A DNA stretch of 64,000 nt from Peptostreptococcus russellii (GCF_003012055.1 NZ_JYGE01000005.1:62001-126000); one strand, 5' to 3'; positions 8,206 to 17,318 are shown, counted from the stretch's first letter. Program-made: numbers and translations. Notes: generated from the sequence alone by a model not told the origin.

Positions 8206-8955
8206 TTAGTAATCTACACTCTTTAAAAATAAACCTTGAGCAGGAGCTGTATGCCCAGCTCTTTTTCTATCCCCTGACTTTATTATTTCAGAAAGGCTCT
8301 CTGTTATTTTCCCCTTGCCTATATCTACAAGTGTTCCTGCAATAATCCTAACCATATTATATAAAAATCCGCTTCCCTCAACTTCTATCACTATAAGTTC
8401 GCCTTCCCTATATATATCAGCTCTATATATCCTTCTAACACTTGTTTTGACAGATGATCCAGTACTCATAAAACCACGAAAATCATGTTCGCCTTCCAAG
8501 TCTTTTATACTTTTTTTCATCTTTTCAAAATCCAACTCTTTTCTTACATGATATGATATATCATTATAAAATGGATTCCTAAGCCTTGCTGGATATATCA
8601 TATATTTATATGTTTTTCTATGTGCAAGATATCTAGAATGAAACTCCATATCCACTTCTTCTGCATCTACAATTGCTATATCATCTGGAAGGTATCTATT
8701 TATAATCTCTGGGTATTTTTCTATTGGTATATTGCTCTCTACAATAAAATTGGCTACTTGAGCCATAGCATGAACTCCAGCATCTGTCCTACCTGAGCCT
8801 ATTATTTCTATACTATCCTTTTTAAAGGCTTTTTCGCAGGCACGCTCTAGCTCACCTTGAATTCCACGTGTATTATTTTGTTTTTGCCAACCCTTAAAGT
8901 TTGTACCCTTATAGGCTATTATCAGCTTTATATTTTTTAAATCTTCTTTACTCAT
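8206..8955 (-). CDS. truA: tRNA pseudouridine synthase A
   Basis: This 249-residue TruA modifies uridines 38-40 of the tRNA anticodon arm. It opens with IKLIIAYKGTNFKGWQKQ and contains the catalytic aspartate Asp58 in GSGRTDAGVHA. Later it shows YHVRKELDFEKM and the GSGFLYNMVRIIAGTLVDIG motif near the C-terminus. In many Firmicutes truA follows ecfT. Here the chorismate genes separate them by about 9.6 kb. The ATG follows AGGAGG. A terminator lies at its 3' end. Confidence 0.97.
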   Translation of the reverse strand: MSKEDLKNIKLIIAYKGTNFKGWQKQNNTRGIQGELERACEKAFKKDSIEIIGSGRTDAGVHAMAQVANFIVESNIPIEKYPEIINRYLPDDIAIVDAEEVDMEFHSRYLAHRKTYKYMIYPARLRNPFYNDISYHVRKELDFEKMKKSIKDLEGEHDFRGFMSTGSSVKTSVRRIYRADIYREGELIVIEVEGSGFLYNMVRIIAGTLVDIGKGKITESLSEIIKSGDRKRAGHTAPAQGLFLKSVDY

Positions 8956-9073
8956 CTATTATTTCCTCCTAGTAAAAATCAGGTTTTTATTTACTCTTTC
9001 TAAGCAACACTTCTTATATTCTAAAATATATTTTAAAATAATTAAATACCTTTTTTCTTTATTTTAATAGAAA

Positions 9074-9102
9074 TTGTATTTAACTCAGTTTTTGTATATA
9101 AT
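9074..9102 (+). promoter_or_regulatory. Candidate plus-strand promoter of an orphan transcript
   Basis: Hexamers TTGTAT (9074-9079) and TATAAT (9097-9102) are separated by 17 bp. The -10 is perfect and the -35 is weak. Transcription would begin near 9,109 and run into the terminator at 9,262-9,301 without crossing a gene. Confidence 0.4.
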
Positions 9103-9261
9103 TATAACTAAAAATGACAGTATTTTAAAAATTTTAGTAGATATACCAATAGTTCAAAATATCATGAGTATAACTTGAAAGCCAATATTTTGAAATAGAT
9201 ATCTAACTTATTTACCTTTTAGCCTTTGTATATCTCTTTATTTATTGATTGCCTCATTAGT

Positions 9262-9301
9262 AACTTAGAGTATTTTATTTTTAATACTCTAAGTTTTTTT
9301 A
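9262..9301 (+). terminator. Strong orphan terminator, plus strand
   Basis: A perfect 13-bp stem (AACTTAGAGTATT / AATACTCTAAGTT, 9262-9274 and 9283-9295) is followed by a T-run on the plus strand. No plus-strand gene lies upstream within the window's nearest kilobase, so it ends either a small RNA or an attenuated leader. Confidence 0.75.
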
Positions 9302-9738
9302 AAAAATATATTTTCATTTCTAAATTCACCTTAATAAATAAAAAACTTTTTCCTTTTTTAAAAGATATAAAATGATTTTCCTAGCCCTTTTTTTTTAAAA
9401 AAGAAAGCTCCATTTTTTTAAGAACTTTTTGTCAAATAATGTTCCTTCAAAAGCTTTAATTATCCTTATAAATCTGATATTATTAATAGAGCCTATATTA
9501 TTTTGAAGTTAAATAGGCTCTTTCAATATGCTATCAAATATGCTTAATTGATAATTATTTAGATTTACATTGCTTCTAAGTTTTTTGAGTTAGTTTATCT
9601 TTATATAGCTATTTTCTATATCTTTGAATATATACATTTATCTATATAACTTATATATTTCTAAACTCTTCCTAATATACTTATAGTAAGAAGCTATTTT
9701 TTCGTGCAAAAATTTATTTTATTTAAAGGAGGGATTCC

Positions 9739-11043
9739 ATGAAAAATTATGGATTATTTGGTGAGCATTTATCTCATTCTAAATCACCTGAAATTCAAAA
9801 GCATATATATAATTTAATAGGCTATGATGCTGATTATAATTTATATGAATTTCCAAAGGGTGACTTGAGTAATTATATAAATAGACTAAAAAATAATTCT
9901 CTCGATGGAGTAAATGTTACTATCCCTTACAAAAAAGATGTAATTGAATATCTAGATGTTTTAGATCCCAAAGCTAAAGATATCGCTGCAGTAAATACTA
10001 TTGTCAGAAAAAACGGCTTGCTTTACGGCTATAATACAGACTATTATGGAATCGAAAAAACTTTGGAAACTTTTGATCCAGTAGAAAATAAAGACTGTCT
10101 AATACTTGGATATGGGGGTGCAAGTCAGCCTCTAATACATTTTCTTGCGGATAAAAATGCAAAAACAATTTATATAGCTAGTAGAAAATCAGAAAAATAC
10201 AAGGATTTTAAGTTAAAAAATAGCAATATAGTATTTTTAAGCTATGAAGAATTAAAAAATATTCAGGCTTATATTATATTTAATAGTACTCCTGTAGGTA
10301 TGTATCCTAATGATAATACCTCTCCTGTAGGCAGGGACGTTTTGAGTAACTTTAGTATTGCGATAGATTTTATATATAATCCTAGCTGCACAAAGTTTCT
10401 TTCATATGCAAAAGAATGTGGTCTTAAAACTCAAAATGGATTGAAAATGCTGGTTTACCAAGCACTTAAATCTATAGAAATTTGGAAAGAAGAAAAAATT
10501 GAAGAAAATAAACAAATGGATACATATTTGCACTTTAGATCATTGCTTCAAGAATCAGATAGCATTTGCCTAATAGGACTACCAGCATCTGGGAAATCAA
10601 CTCTCGGTAAAATGCTTGCAGATTATATTGGCTATGACTTTATAGACTTGGATAGCTATATTGAGGATTTTACTATGATGAGCATTGAAGATATTTTTGA
10701 AATTCATGGCGAAAATTACTTTAGAGAAATAGAGAGTCGCTTACTAGCTGATCTTATAAAGAAGAAAGATACTGTTATTTCGCCAGGCGGAGGTATTGTT
10801 TTAAGAGAAAATAATAGAGACTTGTTGAGAAAATGCGATAAAGTTTTCTATATAAAAAGAGATTGTGAAGATATATTAAATAATGTAAATTTAGACAATC
10901 GACCACTCTTGAAGTCTTCACCTCAAAAAATCTATGAACTGTATAATGAAAGACATCTACTATATGAGAATCTTTCTAACTATACTTTATATAATAATTC
11001 ATCTTTAGAAAACTTGCTTTTAGAAGCACTTTTATGTTTTTAA
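9739..11043 (+). CDS. aroE-aroK: Fused shikimate dehydrogenase / shikimate kinase
   Basis: A 434-residue two-domain enzyme for two successive chorismate-pathway steps. Residues 1 to about 255 are shikimate dehydrogenase: SHSKSP at 12-17, NVTIPYK at 59-65 with the catalytic lysine, AVNT at 84-87, YNTD at 98-101 and the NADP loop GYGGAS at 124-129. Residues about 275-434 are shikimate kinase: Walker A GLPASGKST at 280-288, Asp304 in IDLDSYIE, FREIESR at 328-334, and PGGG near 350. The frame is uninterrupted through the junction. GGAGGG precedes the ATG. It is on the opposite strand to aroB, aroA and aroC. An EamA transporter gene follows 42 bp downstream. Confidence 0.94.
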   Translation: MKNYGLFGEHLSHSKSPEIQKHIYNLIGYDADYNLYEFPKGDLSNYINRLKNNSLDGVNVTIPYKKDVIEYLDVLDPKAKDIAAVNTIVRKNGLLYGYNTDYYGIEKTLETFDPVENKDCLILGYGGASQPLIHFLADKNAKTIYIASRKSEKYKDFKLKNSNIVFLSYEELKNIQAYIIFNSTPVGMYPNDNTSPVGRDVLSNFSIAIDFIYNPSCTKFLSYAKECGLKTQNGLKMLVYQALKSIEIWKEEKIEENKQMDTYLHFRSLLQESDSICLIGLPASGKSTLGKMLADYIGYDFIDLDSYIEDFTMMSIEDIFEIHGENYFREIESRLLADLIKKKDTVISPGGGIVLRENNRDLLRKCDKVFYIKRDCEDILNNVNLDNRPLLKSSPQKIYELYNERHLLYENLSNYTLYNNSSLENLLLEALLCF

Positions 11044-11085
11044 TCAAAATACATAAATTACTTTTTATATTTTAGGAGGATATAT

Positions 11086-12024
11086 ATGAGTGAAGCAGAA
11101 AAGAAAAAAAGAGGTGTCTGGATGATGATCTTTGCCACTTTATTTTGGGGTTTTATGGGAATCTCAAATAGATATCTAAATGAGGTTAACTTTCAACCTA
11201 TAGATATTGCATTTACAAGATCAATCATTGGAGCCATACTTACAACAATATTTTTATTAATAACAAATCGTTCAGCCTTTAAGGTTACATTTAAGGGTTT
11301 TATGTTTTGTGCACTTTACGGAATTATAAACTACTCTATAGGTATATCACTTTACAGTCTTTCTGTAGAAAGAATACCAATCGGTGTAGCAACTGTTTTA
11401 ATGTTTTCAAATCCGATTTGGGTTACACTTTTAAACTATATCTTTTTTAAAGAAAAAATAAGCTTTAAAAAAATGATTGTTATACTTACTTGTATCTTTG
11501 GATGTATGTGTATTATAGATATATTCTCTACAGGTGGTCAGAATCTAGATTTAATAGGTATTACAGCAGGTGTTTTAGATGGAGTTACTTTTGCACTTCA
11601 AATTGTTATGCCTAGGTTTGTTGAAAAGACTATTTCAAAAGATTCTATTTTACTATATGGTTTCTGGAGTTCTGCAATTTGTCTAATATTCTTTGCTGAT
11701 ATTCCTAGACTTGCATCTGGTATTATTAACTCTCCAAACCCTCTATTTTACTTTGGAAATGTATTATCTATAGGTGTTTTATCTACATTTGTTGCCAATA
11801 CATTTTATGTTAATTCTACTAAGTATATAGGTACTTCTCTTCCTAGTATGATGGTTGCTCTTGAACCAACTTTTGCAACTGTGCTTGCATTCTTTATATT
11901 TGGAGAAAGTATGAAACCAATACAGATTCTTGGAACTCTTATAGTTATTGGTTCAGTTATGGCTCTTGAGTTAAACTTTGAAAAAATTATGAATAGACTA
12001 AAAGGCGGTTCCTTTGCACAATAG
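11086..12024 (+). CDS. EamA/DMT-family transporter
   Basis: This 312-residue integral membrane protein has about ten hydrophobic helices in two EamA repeats. The first begins WMMIFATLFWGFMGISNRYL, and GVATVLMFSNPIWVTLLNYIFFKEK ends the first repeat. In the second repeat SLPSMMVALEPTFATVLAFFIFGE is the matching segment. DMT proteins export or import amino acids and other metabolites. It probably shares a transcript with aroE-aroK 42 bp upstream, so an aromatic or related metabolite is possible but unproven. GGAGGAT lies before the ATG. A bidirectional terminator follows. Confidence 0.9.
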   Translation: MSEAEKKKRGVWMMIFATLFWGFMGISNRYLNEVNFQPIDIAFTRSIIGAILTTIFLLITNRSAFKVTFKGFMFCALYGIINYSIGISLYSLSVERIPIGVATVLMFSNPIWVTLLNYIFFKEKISFKKMIVILTCIFGCMCIIDIFSTGGQNLDLIGITAGVLDGVTFALQIVMPRFVEKTISKDSILLYGFWSSAICLIFFADIPRLASGIINSPNPLFYFGNVLSIGVLSTFVANTFYVNSTKYIGTSLPSMMVALEPTFATVLAFFIFGESMKPIQILGTLIVIGSVMALELNFEKIMNRLKGGSFAQ

Positions 12025-12045
12025 TTATATTTTTATACAATTAAT

Positions 12046-12078
12046 AAAACACTGATGTTTTTTCATCAGTGTTTTTGT
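12046..12078. terminator. Bidirectional terminator between EamA and chorismate mutase
   Basis: Arms AAAACACTGATG / CATCAGTGTTTT (12046-12057, 12064-12075) around a T6 loop, with T-rich sequence on both sides. It can serve the plus-strand EamA gene and the minus-strand chorismate mutase gene. Confidence 0.85.
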
Positions 12079-12079
12079 T

Positions 12080-12349
12080 TTACTTTATTGTATCAAATTG
12101 AAGTTTTTTAGATATTTCCATTATTTTTTTTATATATTCTACAGCGTATTCCTCATACTTTTTATTATTAAGATCTGATATGCATTTTTTAAGTATATCA
12201 AATTCCCTATCTGGATGAAAAATATCCATTCCATGTTCTTTTTTATATTCGGCTACAAGGCAGGCCATATCCATTCTTTTTTCAAATAATACAATCAACT
12301 CTTTATCGATAGAGTCTATCTCATCTCTGTACTTTAATAAAACGTCCAT
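12080..12349 (-). CDS. Chorismate mutase, AroQ class
   Basis: This 89-residue all-helical protein matches the monofunctional AroQ chorismate mutase, which converts chorismate to prephenate. It has the first-helix pattern LLKYRDEIDSIDKELIVLFEKRM, then AEYKKEHGMDIFHPDREFDIL with the mid-protein basic and acidic residues expected for substrate binding. AGGAG lies before the ATG. It follows aroC by about 147 bp on the same strand and is the last gene of this aro run. No prephenate dehydratase or dehydrogenase domain is fused. Confidence 0.88.
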   Translation of the reverse strand: MDVLLKYRDEIDSIDKELIVLFEKRMDMACLVAEYKKEHGMDIFHPDREFDILKKCISDLNNKKYEEYAVEYIKKIMEISKKLQFDTIK

Positions 12350-12496
12350 CTAACTACTCCTAATCAACTCATAATTATTGCTTTTACTGACCCCCACCCA
12401 ACATTTGGGACCATAAAATTCATAAAATATAACACCCTAATTCTCTTAATTATATCTATAATAACACAAATTTATCTAACGTCAAGATTATTTTTA

Positions 12497-13594
12497 TCAT
12501 TTGATTTCACTTCTATCAACTAATAAACAGTCCAATATACTAATAGCTGTACAGGCCTCTACTACCGCTATTGCACGTGGAGCTATAATTGGATCGTGTC
12601 GTCCTTTTAATTTAAAAATCTCATTTGACTCACTTTCCAAATTAATGCTTTTTTGCTCCTTTGCTATTGAAGATGGTGCCTTGATTGCAAGTGTAAATAC
12701 TATAGGCATACCATTTGATATACCTCCATTGATTCCTCCATTATGATTTGTCCTTGTCCTTACTTTTTTATCATGGTCATAGTAAAATTCATCATTGGCC
12801 TCAGAACCCAACATCTTGCTAATATCAAATCCACTTCCAAACTCTATGCCCTTTACCCCTGGAATCGAAAACATAATACTAGAAATTACAGACTCAATGG
12901 ACTCAAAGAAGGGATCACCTATTCCTGCTGGCAATCCAATTGCTGAGCATTCTATCCTAGCTCCAAGAGAATCGCCCTCTTTTTTTACATCAATTATTTT
13001 TTGATGTATAATTTCCCTCTTGCTCTTATCTAAAAGAGGAAGATACTCCTTTTTTAGTTCTTTAAAAATCTCTTTATTTAAAGTTTTCTCAGAAAATTTT
13101 TCATCCTCTATATCTTTAACACTTCTTATGTGTGAGGATATATATATATCTTCATCTTCTAGTATTTGTTTTGCAATTGCTCCAGCAAATACTAGTGGCG
13201 CAGTTATTCTTCCTGAGAAATGTCCGCTTCCTCTATAATCATTAAATCCATTATATTTTTGATTTGAAGAATAGTCTGCATGCCCTGGTCTCATTATATT
13301 CTTCACTTGAGAGTAATCATTTGATCTATGGTCTTTATTTTTTATTATCATAGTCAAAGGAGCACCCGTAGCTCTTTCTTTGAATACTCCACTAATAATC
13401 TCTGGATAATCACTTTCTTTCCTTGCTGTAGATATGTCATTGCGACCAGGAGCTCTTCTATCCATCTCTTCCATAATACTATCAATATCAATTTTCACTC
13501 CGCTTGGGACACCATCTAAGACTATACCGATATGACTTCCATGTGACTCTCCAAATATTGTTACTTTAAATTTTCTACCCCAAGTCGCACTCAT
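12497..13594 (-). CDS. aroC: Chorismate synthase
   Basis: This 365-residue FMN-dependent enzyme makes chorismate from EPSP. The preferred start is the ATG at 13592-13594 with GGGAGGT upstream; the frame extends 22 codons further without a ribosome-binding site. Hallmarks are SATWGRKFKVTIFGESHGSHIG at the N-terminus, RRAPGRNDISTARKESD, RPGHADYS, and RGSGHFSGRITAPLVFAG. The C-terminal half carries RTRTNHNGGINGGISNG. The start overlaps the aroA stop by 20 nt, so the two are translationally coupled. EamA and aroE-aroK lie opposite. Confidence 0.97.
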   Translation of the reverse strand: MSATWGRKFKVTIFGESHGSHIGIVLDGVPSGVKIDIDSIMEEMDRRAPGRNDISTARKESDYPEIISGVFKERATGAPLTMIIKNKDHRSNDYSQVKNIMRPGHADYSSNQKYNGFNDYRGSGHFSGRITAPLVFAGAIAKQILEDEDIYISSHIRSVKDIEDEKFSEKTLNKEIFKELKKEYLPLLDKSKREIIHQKIIDVKKEGDSLGARIECSAIGLPAGIGDPFFESIESVISSIMFSIPGVKGIEFGSGFDISKMLGSEANDEFYYDHDKKVRTRTNHNGGINGGISNGMPIVFTLAIKAPSSIAKEQKSINLESESNEIFKLKGRHDPIIAPRAIAVVEACTAISILDCLLVDRSEIK

Positions 13595-15062
13595 ATATAC
13601 CTCCCAATTCTCTATATTTTTCCCAAAAATCCGGAAAAGATTTTGATACTGAATCAGCATCTTTAATAATTATAGCTTCCTTACAAACAGTAGAGGCTAT
13701 TGCTAACATCATTGCTATCCTATGATCTTTATGACTATCTACAATGACTGCTCCATTTAGCTTTTCTACTCCATTTATTTCTAAAAAATCTTCTCCTGAT
13801 TTTATATTAGCACCCAATTTATTTAATTCACAATCTACTGCTTCTAGCCTATCAGACTCTTTTATTCTAAGTCTAAATATATTACTTATCCTTGTTTTAC
13901 CCTTGCTAAGAGATGCTAGTAAAGCTACTATTGGAACTATATCTGGAATATCACTTCCATCAAATGAATATCCCTTTTTGCATCCCTGTCTGATTAAAAG
14001 TTTTTTCCTATTACTTTTTTCATCTAGAGAGCTTTCTTTGTTTTTAAGTTCATTATCTATATTTTTTTCTAAATCTAAGTCTTCAGAGATAAGATAATCC
14101 ACAAACTTTACACTAGCACCAAAATTTTTTAGCAATTCTAATATTTTTCTATCCCCTTGAAGCGAGCTTTCGGAAACTCCCAACATATCAATTTCATTTC
14201 CAAGAGCATTTGCTACGGCAAAAAATGCCGCCTGAGAATAATCTCCCTCTATGTAGCTATCCCTTGAAATATAACTTTGATTTGCTTTTATTTTGAAACT
14301 TTTATATTCATTGTTTTCTATTTCTATACCATATTTTGAGAGACAATCTATAGTTAGATCAACATATGATTTTGATTCAAGCTTATTTTCTATAATAATC
14401 TCACTATCATGATTAAGAAGTGGTAGTAAAAACATCATACCAGATATAAATTGAGAGCTTATTTTTCCATCCATATAGAATTTTTCGGATCTAAGCCCTT
14501 TTCCACCCTCTATCAAGATCTCTTCTTGATTTTTTTGATATGAAATACCTTCCATATCAAATATTTTAAAATATGGATCCATAGGTCTCTTCAAAAGTCT
14601 CCCCTGTGCTTGTATATGAAATTTTTTATTGAATATAGTCAAAATAGGTAATAAAAATCTAATTGTAGACCCCGATTCTCTACAATTAATAACTAGCTTT
14701 TCTATATAATCTTTATTGTTTGATTCTCTAGTAGCTATATCTTTAGCCTCTAGTTTATTTCTTTTTTCCTTGTCAGAAGCTTTATCATCTATCTCTAATA
14801 GCTTTATCTTATTTCCTATGCCATATACTTTTATACAATCCTTACCCATCTCAAATCTTGCACCAAGGGCTTTCATAGCATCAATACTTGCAAGTATATC
14901 TTGAGAATACGCTATATTTGAAATTTCACTGACACCCTCTGCAAGTGCCGAACATATTATATGTCTGTGGGCGATACTTTTTGATGGTGGTAACTTTAAT
15001 TCTCCACTTAGCTTTGACGGAATTACTTTAATATCCAACTTTAAACTCACCTTCTTACTCAT
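13575..15062 (-). CDS. aroA: EPSP synthase with two charged insertions
   Basis: 3-phosphoshikimate 1-carboxyvinyltransferase, sixth step of the chorismate pathway. Motifs are LPPSKSIAHR near 24-33, ESGSTIRF at 129-136, SQFISGMMF near 203-211, SDIPDIVP near 370, KESDRLEA at 401-408 and HKDHRIAM at 444-451. At 495 residues it is about 65 longer than the usual 425-430. The extra length sits in two lysine- and glutamate-rich stretches, roughly 88-121 and 324-362, which look like surface loops. Both keep frame and catalytic motifs intact, so it should be active. It overlaps aroC by 20 nt and lies 254 bp from aroB upstream. Confidence 0.95.
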   Translation of the reverse strand: MSKKVSLKLDIKVIPSKLSGELKLPPSKSIAHRHIICSALAEGVSEISNIAYSQDILASIDAMKALGARFEMGKDCIKVYGIGNKIKLLEIDDKASDKEKRNKLEAKDIATRESNNKDYIEKLVINCRESGSTIRFLLPILTIFNKKFHIQAQGRLLKRPMDPYFKIFDMEGISYQKNQEEILIEGGKGLRSEKFYMDGKISSQFISGMMFLLPLLNHDSEIIIENKLESKSYVDLTIDCLSKYGIEIENNEYKSFKIKANQSYISRDSYIEGDYSQAAFFAVANALGNEIDMLGVSESSLQGDRKILELLKNFGASVKFVDYLISEDLDLEKNIDNELKNKESSLDEKSNRKKLLIRQGCKKGYSFDGSDIPDIVPIVALLASLSKGKTRISNIFRLRIKESDRLEAVDCELNKLGANIKSGEDFLEINGVEKLNGAVIVDSHKDHRIAMMLAIASTVCKEAIIIKDADSVSKSFPDFWEKYRELGGIYECDLG

Positions 15063-15256
15063 TTTTATATATTCGATTTTTTATTGCTTTTATATAATCT
15101 TTCTTATTCTTTCTATCATAATAGTTTTTACTGCCATATATTGTCTACTTAATATAAAGCTATAAAACTTTTTTGCTATTTCTATATAGCTTTTCTTGCT
15201 TGTATAGATTTTTCACTATTTCTATAATTTTTTTACTACTCTTATATTATTTTTTA

Positions 15257-15301
15257 AATCAAAAATAAAGACTAGCAATACACTTACTGCTAATCTTTAT
15301 T
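15257..15301 (-). terminator. Terminator after aroB
   Basis: An imperfect stem (AATAAAGACTAGCA with TGCTAATCTTTATT, 15264-15277 and 15288-15301) has T-rich sequence on its minus-strand 3' side. It would separate aroB from aroA-aroC, at least partly. Confidence 0.6.
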
Positions 15302-15316
15302 ATATAATAAATTTTA

Positions 15317-16381
15317 TTATTCCACAAAAAAATCTGTATTTGCTTCTATTATCTTCCCATTTCCTATCTCATCTACTATTATTAACTTTAATCCTGATCC
15401 AAAATTTTTCTTATCCTTAGCTATATAAGTCAGTAGTTCTTTATTTTCAACTTCATCGCTAATAGGAAGTCCATAATGTTTCATAATAGATCTTACTTCG
15501 ATTAAAACTTTTTCATCTATCATTTTATTTTTATACGCACACTCTGTTATTCTTGACATACCTATTGCTACAGCTTCTCCATGAAGGTATTTTTTGAATT
15601 TATAGTGAGCCTCTATAGCATGTCCTAATGTATGACCAAAGTTTAGTAACATCCTATCACCGTGATCAAATTCATCTCTTTGAACAATTTCTTTCTTTAT
15701 GCTACAAGATCTATAAATAATTTCATCTATAGAACTCATTAATTCTTCTCTACTATTGATTTCTGTTAGTTTATCAAATAAATCTCTATCTTTTATCAAA
15801 GAATACTTTATCACCTCAGCCATTCCATTTGTTAGATTTCTATTGTTAAGTGTAGATAATACTTCGCTATCTATCAACACCAAGGATGAACTATAAAAGC
15901 TGCCAACCAAGTTTTTTCCTTGAGGCAAATCTATTGCCGTTTTACCACCAACACTACTATCTACCTGTGCTAACAATGTTGTAGGAATTTGAATATACTC
16001 TATCCCTCTAAGATATGTGGCTGCCGCAAATCCAGCTAAATCACCCACTACACCGCCACCAAGTGCTACTATCATATCACTTCTACTGATTCCCAACTCG
16101 ACCATTTCAGTATATATACCAGCAAGAGTCAAGATATTCTTTGCGTCTTCCCCTGGATTAATTACATATTTAAAAACATCAAATCCAGTTTCTTCTAGAT
16201 TTTCTTTTACTTTTTCTCCATATATTTTATCTACTGTACTATCTGTTACAATGAAAATCTTTCCAATAGAAAGAGCTTTTTCTTTCATCATTTCAACTAT
16301 TAATTCTCCAGCATTTGCCAGAATCCCATTTTCTATTACTATATTATAATCAGAAAACTTTGTTTTAACATTCAACCTCAT
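15317..16381 (-). CDS. aroB: 3-dehydroquinate synthase
   Basis: This 354-residue NAD- and metal-dependent enzyme performs the second chorismate step. It shows PGEDAKN near residue 85, the glycine-rich ALGGGVVGDLAGFAAATYLRG, PTTLLAQVDSSVGGKTAID, and the metal ligands in GMAEVIKY (Glu), FGHTLGHAIE (His) and HGEAVAIGM (His). Length is normal. AGAGGGTG precedes the ATG. It is upstream of aroA-aroC-chorismate mutase on the same strand. DAHP synthase and aroD are not in the window. Confidence 0.97.
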   Translation of the reverse strand: MRLNVKTKFSDYNIVIENGILANAGELIVEMMKEKALSIGKIFIVTDSTVDKIYGEKVKENLEETGFDVFKYVINPGEDAKNILTLAGIYTEMVELGISRSDMIVALGGGVVGDLAGFAAATYLRGIEYIQIPTTLLAQVDSSVGGKTAIDLPQGKNLVGSFYSSSLVLIDSEVLSTLNNRNLTNGMAEVIKYSLIKDRDLFDKLTEINSREELMSSIDEIIYRSCSIKKEIVQRDEFDHGDRMLLNFGHTLGHAIEAHYKFKKYLHGEAVAIGMSRITECAYKNKMIDEKVLIEVRSIMKHYGLPISDEVENKELLTYIAKDKKNFGSGLKLIIVDEIGNGKIIEANTDFFVE

Positions 16382-16725
16382 ATTTACACCCTCTAAGCAA
16401 TATATTTAAAATTTACAGCAGTAAAGAAACTATCATATAAAAATAGTCAATAATAGTTTAATTTATCTGCTTTTTATAAGTTAATGGCTTTAGATATATT
16501 TTCTATAAATTCATAGCTTAAATCTATACTCTATTAGCTTAATAACTTAGATGTATTTTCTATAAATTCATAGCCTTAGTAATACTTAATACATAGCTTT
16601 AAAATAATCTATATTAAAAGCAAGCTTTAACTCTTTAATTAATATTTATAAAAACTTTATCATTATGATTATATTTAGTTTAGTTACTAAAAATAAATTT
16701 GTCAATATATAAAAACAATCAAATT
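16382..16725. other. Gap between aroB and ogt with a direct repeat
   Basis: 344 AT-rich bases without a gene. It contains an exact 21-bp direct repeat beginning TATTTTCTATAAATTCATAG (16497-16517 and 16554-16574), embedded in about 40 bp of looser similarity. The aroB promoter should be here, but I see no convincing hexamer pair. Confidence 0.5.
16497..16574. repeat. 21-bp direct repeat, 57-bp period
   Basis: Two exact 21-bp copies at 16497-16517 and 16554-16574, with flanking similarity (TTAATGGCTTTAGAT versus TTAATAACTTAGAT). It lies about 115-195 bp upstream of the aroB start. Confidence 0.8.
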
Positions 16726-17190
16726 TTATTTATTTGACCTTTCCAGATTTATAAGATATTCCTTTACATCTAAACCAGCTGCATATCCAACAAGCTTGCC
16801 ACTCTTTCCTATAACTCTATGACAGGGTACTATGATAATTATTGGATTTTTATTGTTGGCCATTCCTATAGCTCTTGCTGCCTTGGGACTTTGAATACTC
16901 TCTGCTATTTCTCCATAAGAAGCTAATTTTCCATAGTCAATGTCCATAAGTTTTTTCCAAACTCTCTTTTGAAATTCTGTACCATTTAATTTTATAGCGA
17001 TATCAAACTCTTTCCTAGTACCTTCAAGATATTCCTCTATTTGTTTGGCGGTTTGTTTTATAAGATCTGTTTCTATAATACTTCCTTCTACATTTTTAAC
17101 ATCTTTAAAAAACACATCTGTAATATAATCACCCTCTTGTGCTATAGCTATTTTACCAATTTTAAATTCATAATAGTATAAACTCTTCAT
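16726..17190 (-). CDS. ogt: O6-methylguanine-DNA methyltransferase
   Basis: This 154-residue suicide DNA-repair protein transfers alkyl groups from O6-alkylguanine to its own cysteine. The active-site motif PCHRVIGKSGKLVGYAAGL is near residues 122-140, with the usual helix-turn-helix segment GKLASYGEIAESIQSPKAARAIGMAN before it and a degenerate N-terminal domain. AGAGGTGAT lies 5-13 nt before the ATG. Immediately upstream are 14 perfect 8-bp repeats, then a -10 box and a LexA-like operator, so expression may respond to DNA damage and vary by repeat slippage. Confidence 0.95.
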   Translation of the reverse strand: MKSLYYYEFKIGKIAIAQEGDYITDVFFKDVKNVEGSIIETDLIKQTAKQIEEYLEGTRKEFDIAIKLNGTEFQKRVWKKLMDIDYGKLASYGEIAESIQSPKAARAIGMANNKNPIIIIVPCHRVIGKSGKLVGYAAGLDVKEYLINLERSNK

Positions 17191-17206
17191 AGTATCACCT
17201 CTATCT

Positions 17207-17318
17207 ACTCTATAACTCTATAACTCTATAACTCTATAACTCTATAACTCTATAACTCTATAACTCTATAACTCTATAACTCTATAACTCTATAACTCTA
17301 TAACTCTATAACTCTATA
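17207..17318. repeat. 14 perfect copies of an 8-bp repeat before ogt
   Basis: The unit ACTCTATA (TATAGAGT on the ogt strand) is repeated 14 times without interruption over exactly 112 bp. It ends 16 bp from the ogt start codon and occupies almost the whole predicted 5' leader. Each unit on the ogt strand contains TATAGA, similar to a -10 element. Confidence 0.98.

Larger units (their letters stand above)
8956..9738. other. Long gap between truA and aroE-aroK
   Basis: No protein gene is visible in these 783 bp. It carries a plus-strand promoter-like pair (9074-9102), a strong plus-strand terminator (9262-9301), and a second plus-strand hairpin AGAGCCTAT / ATAGGCTCT (9488-9496, 9513-9521) with only a short T-run. 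Together they could belong to a small RNA or to an attenuated leader of aroE-aroK. Confidence 0.5.

Noticed and set aside
12501-14904. Several plus-strand open frames opposite aroC and aroA
   Set aside because: They are shadows of the well-supported minus-strand enzymes, with serine/leucine/isoleucine-rich translations and no ribosome-binding sites.
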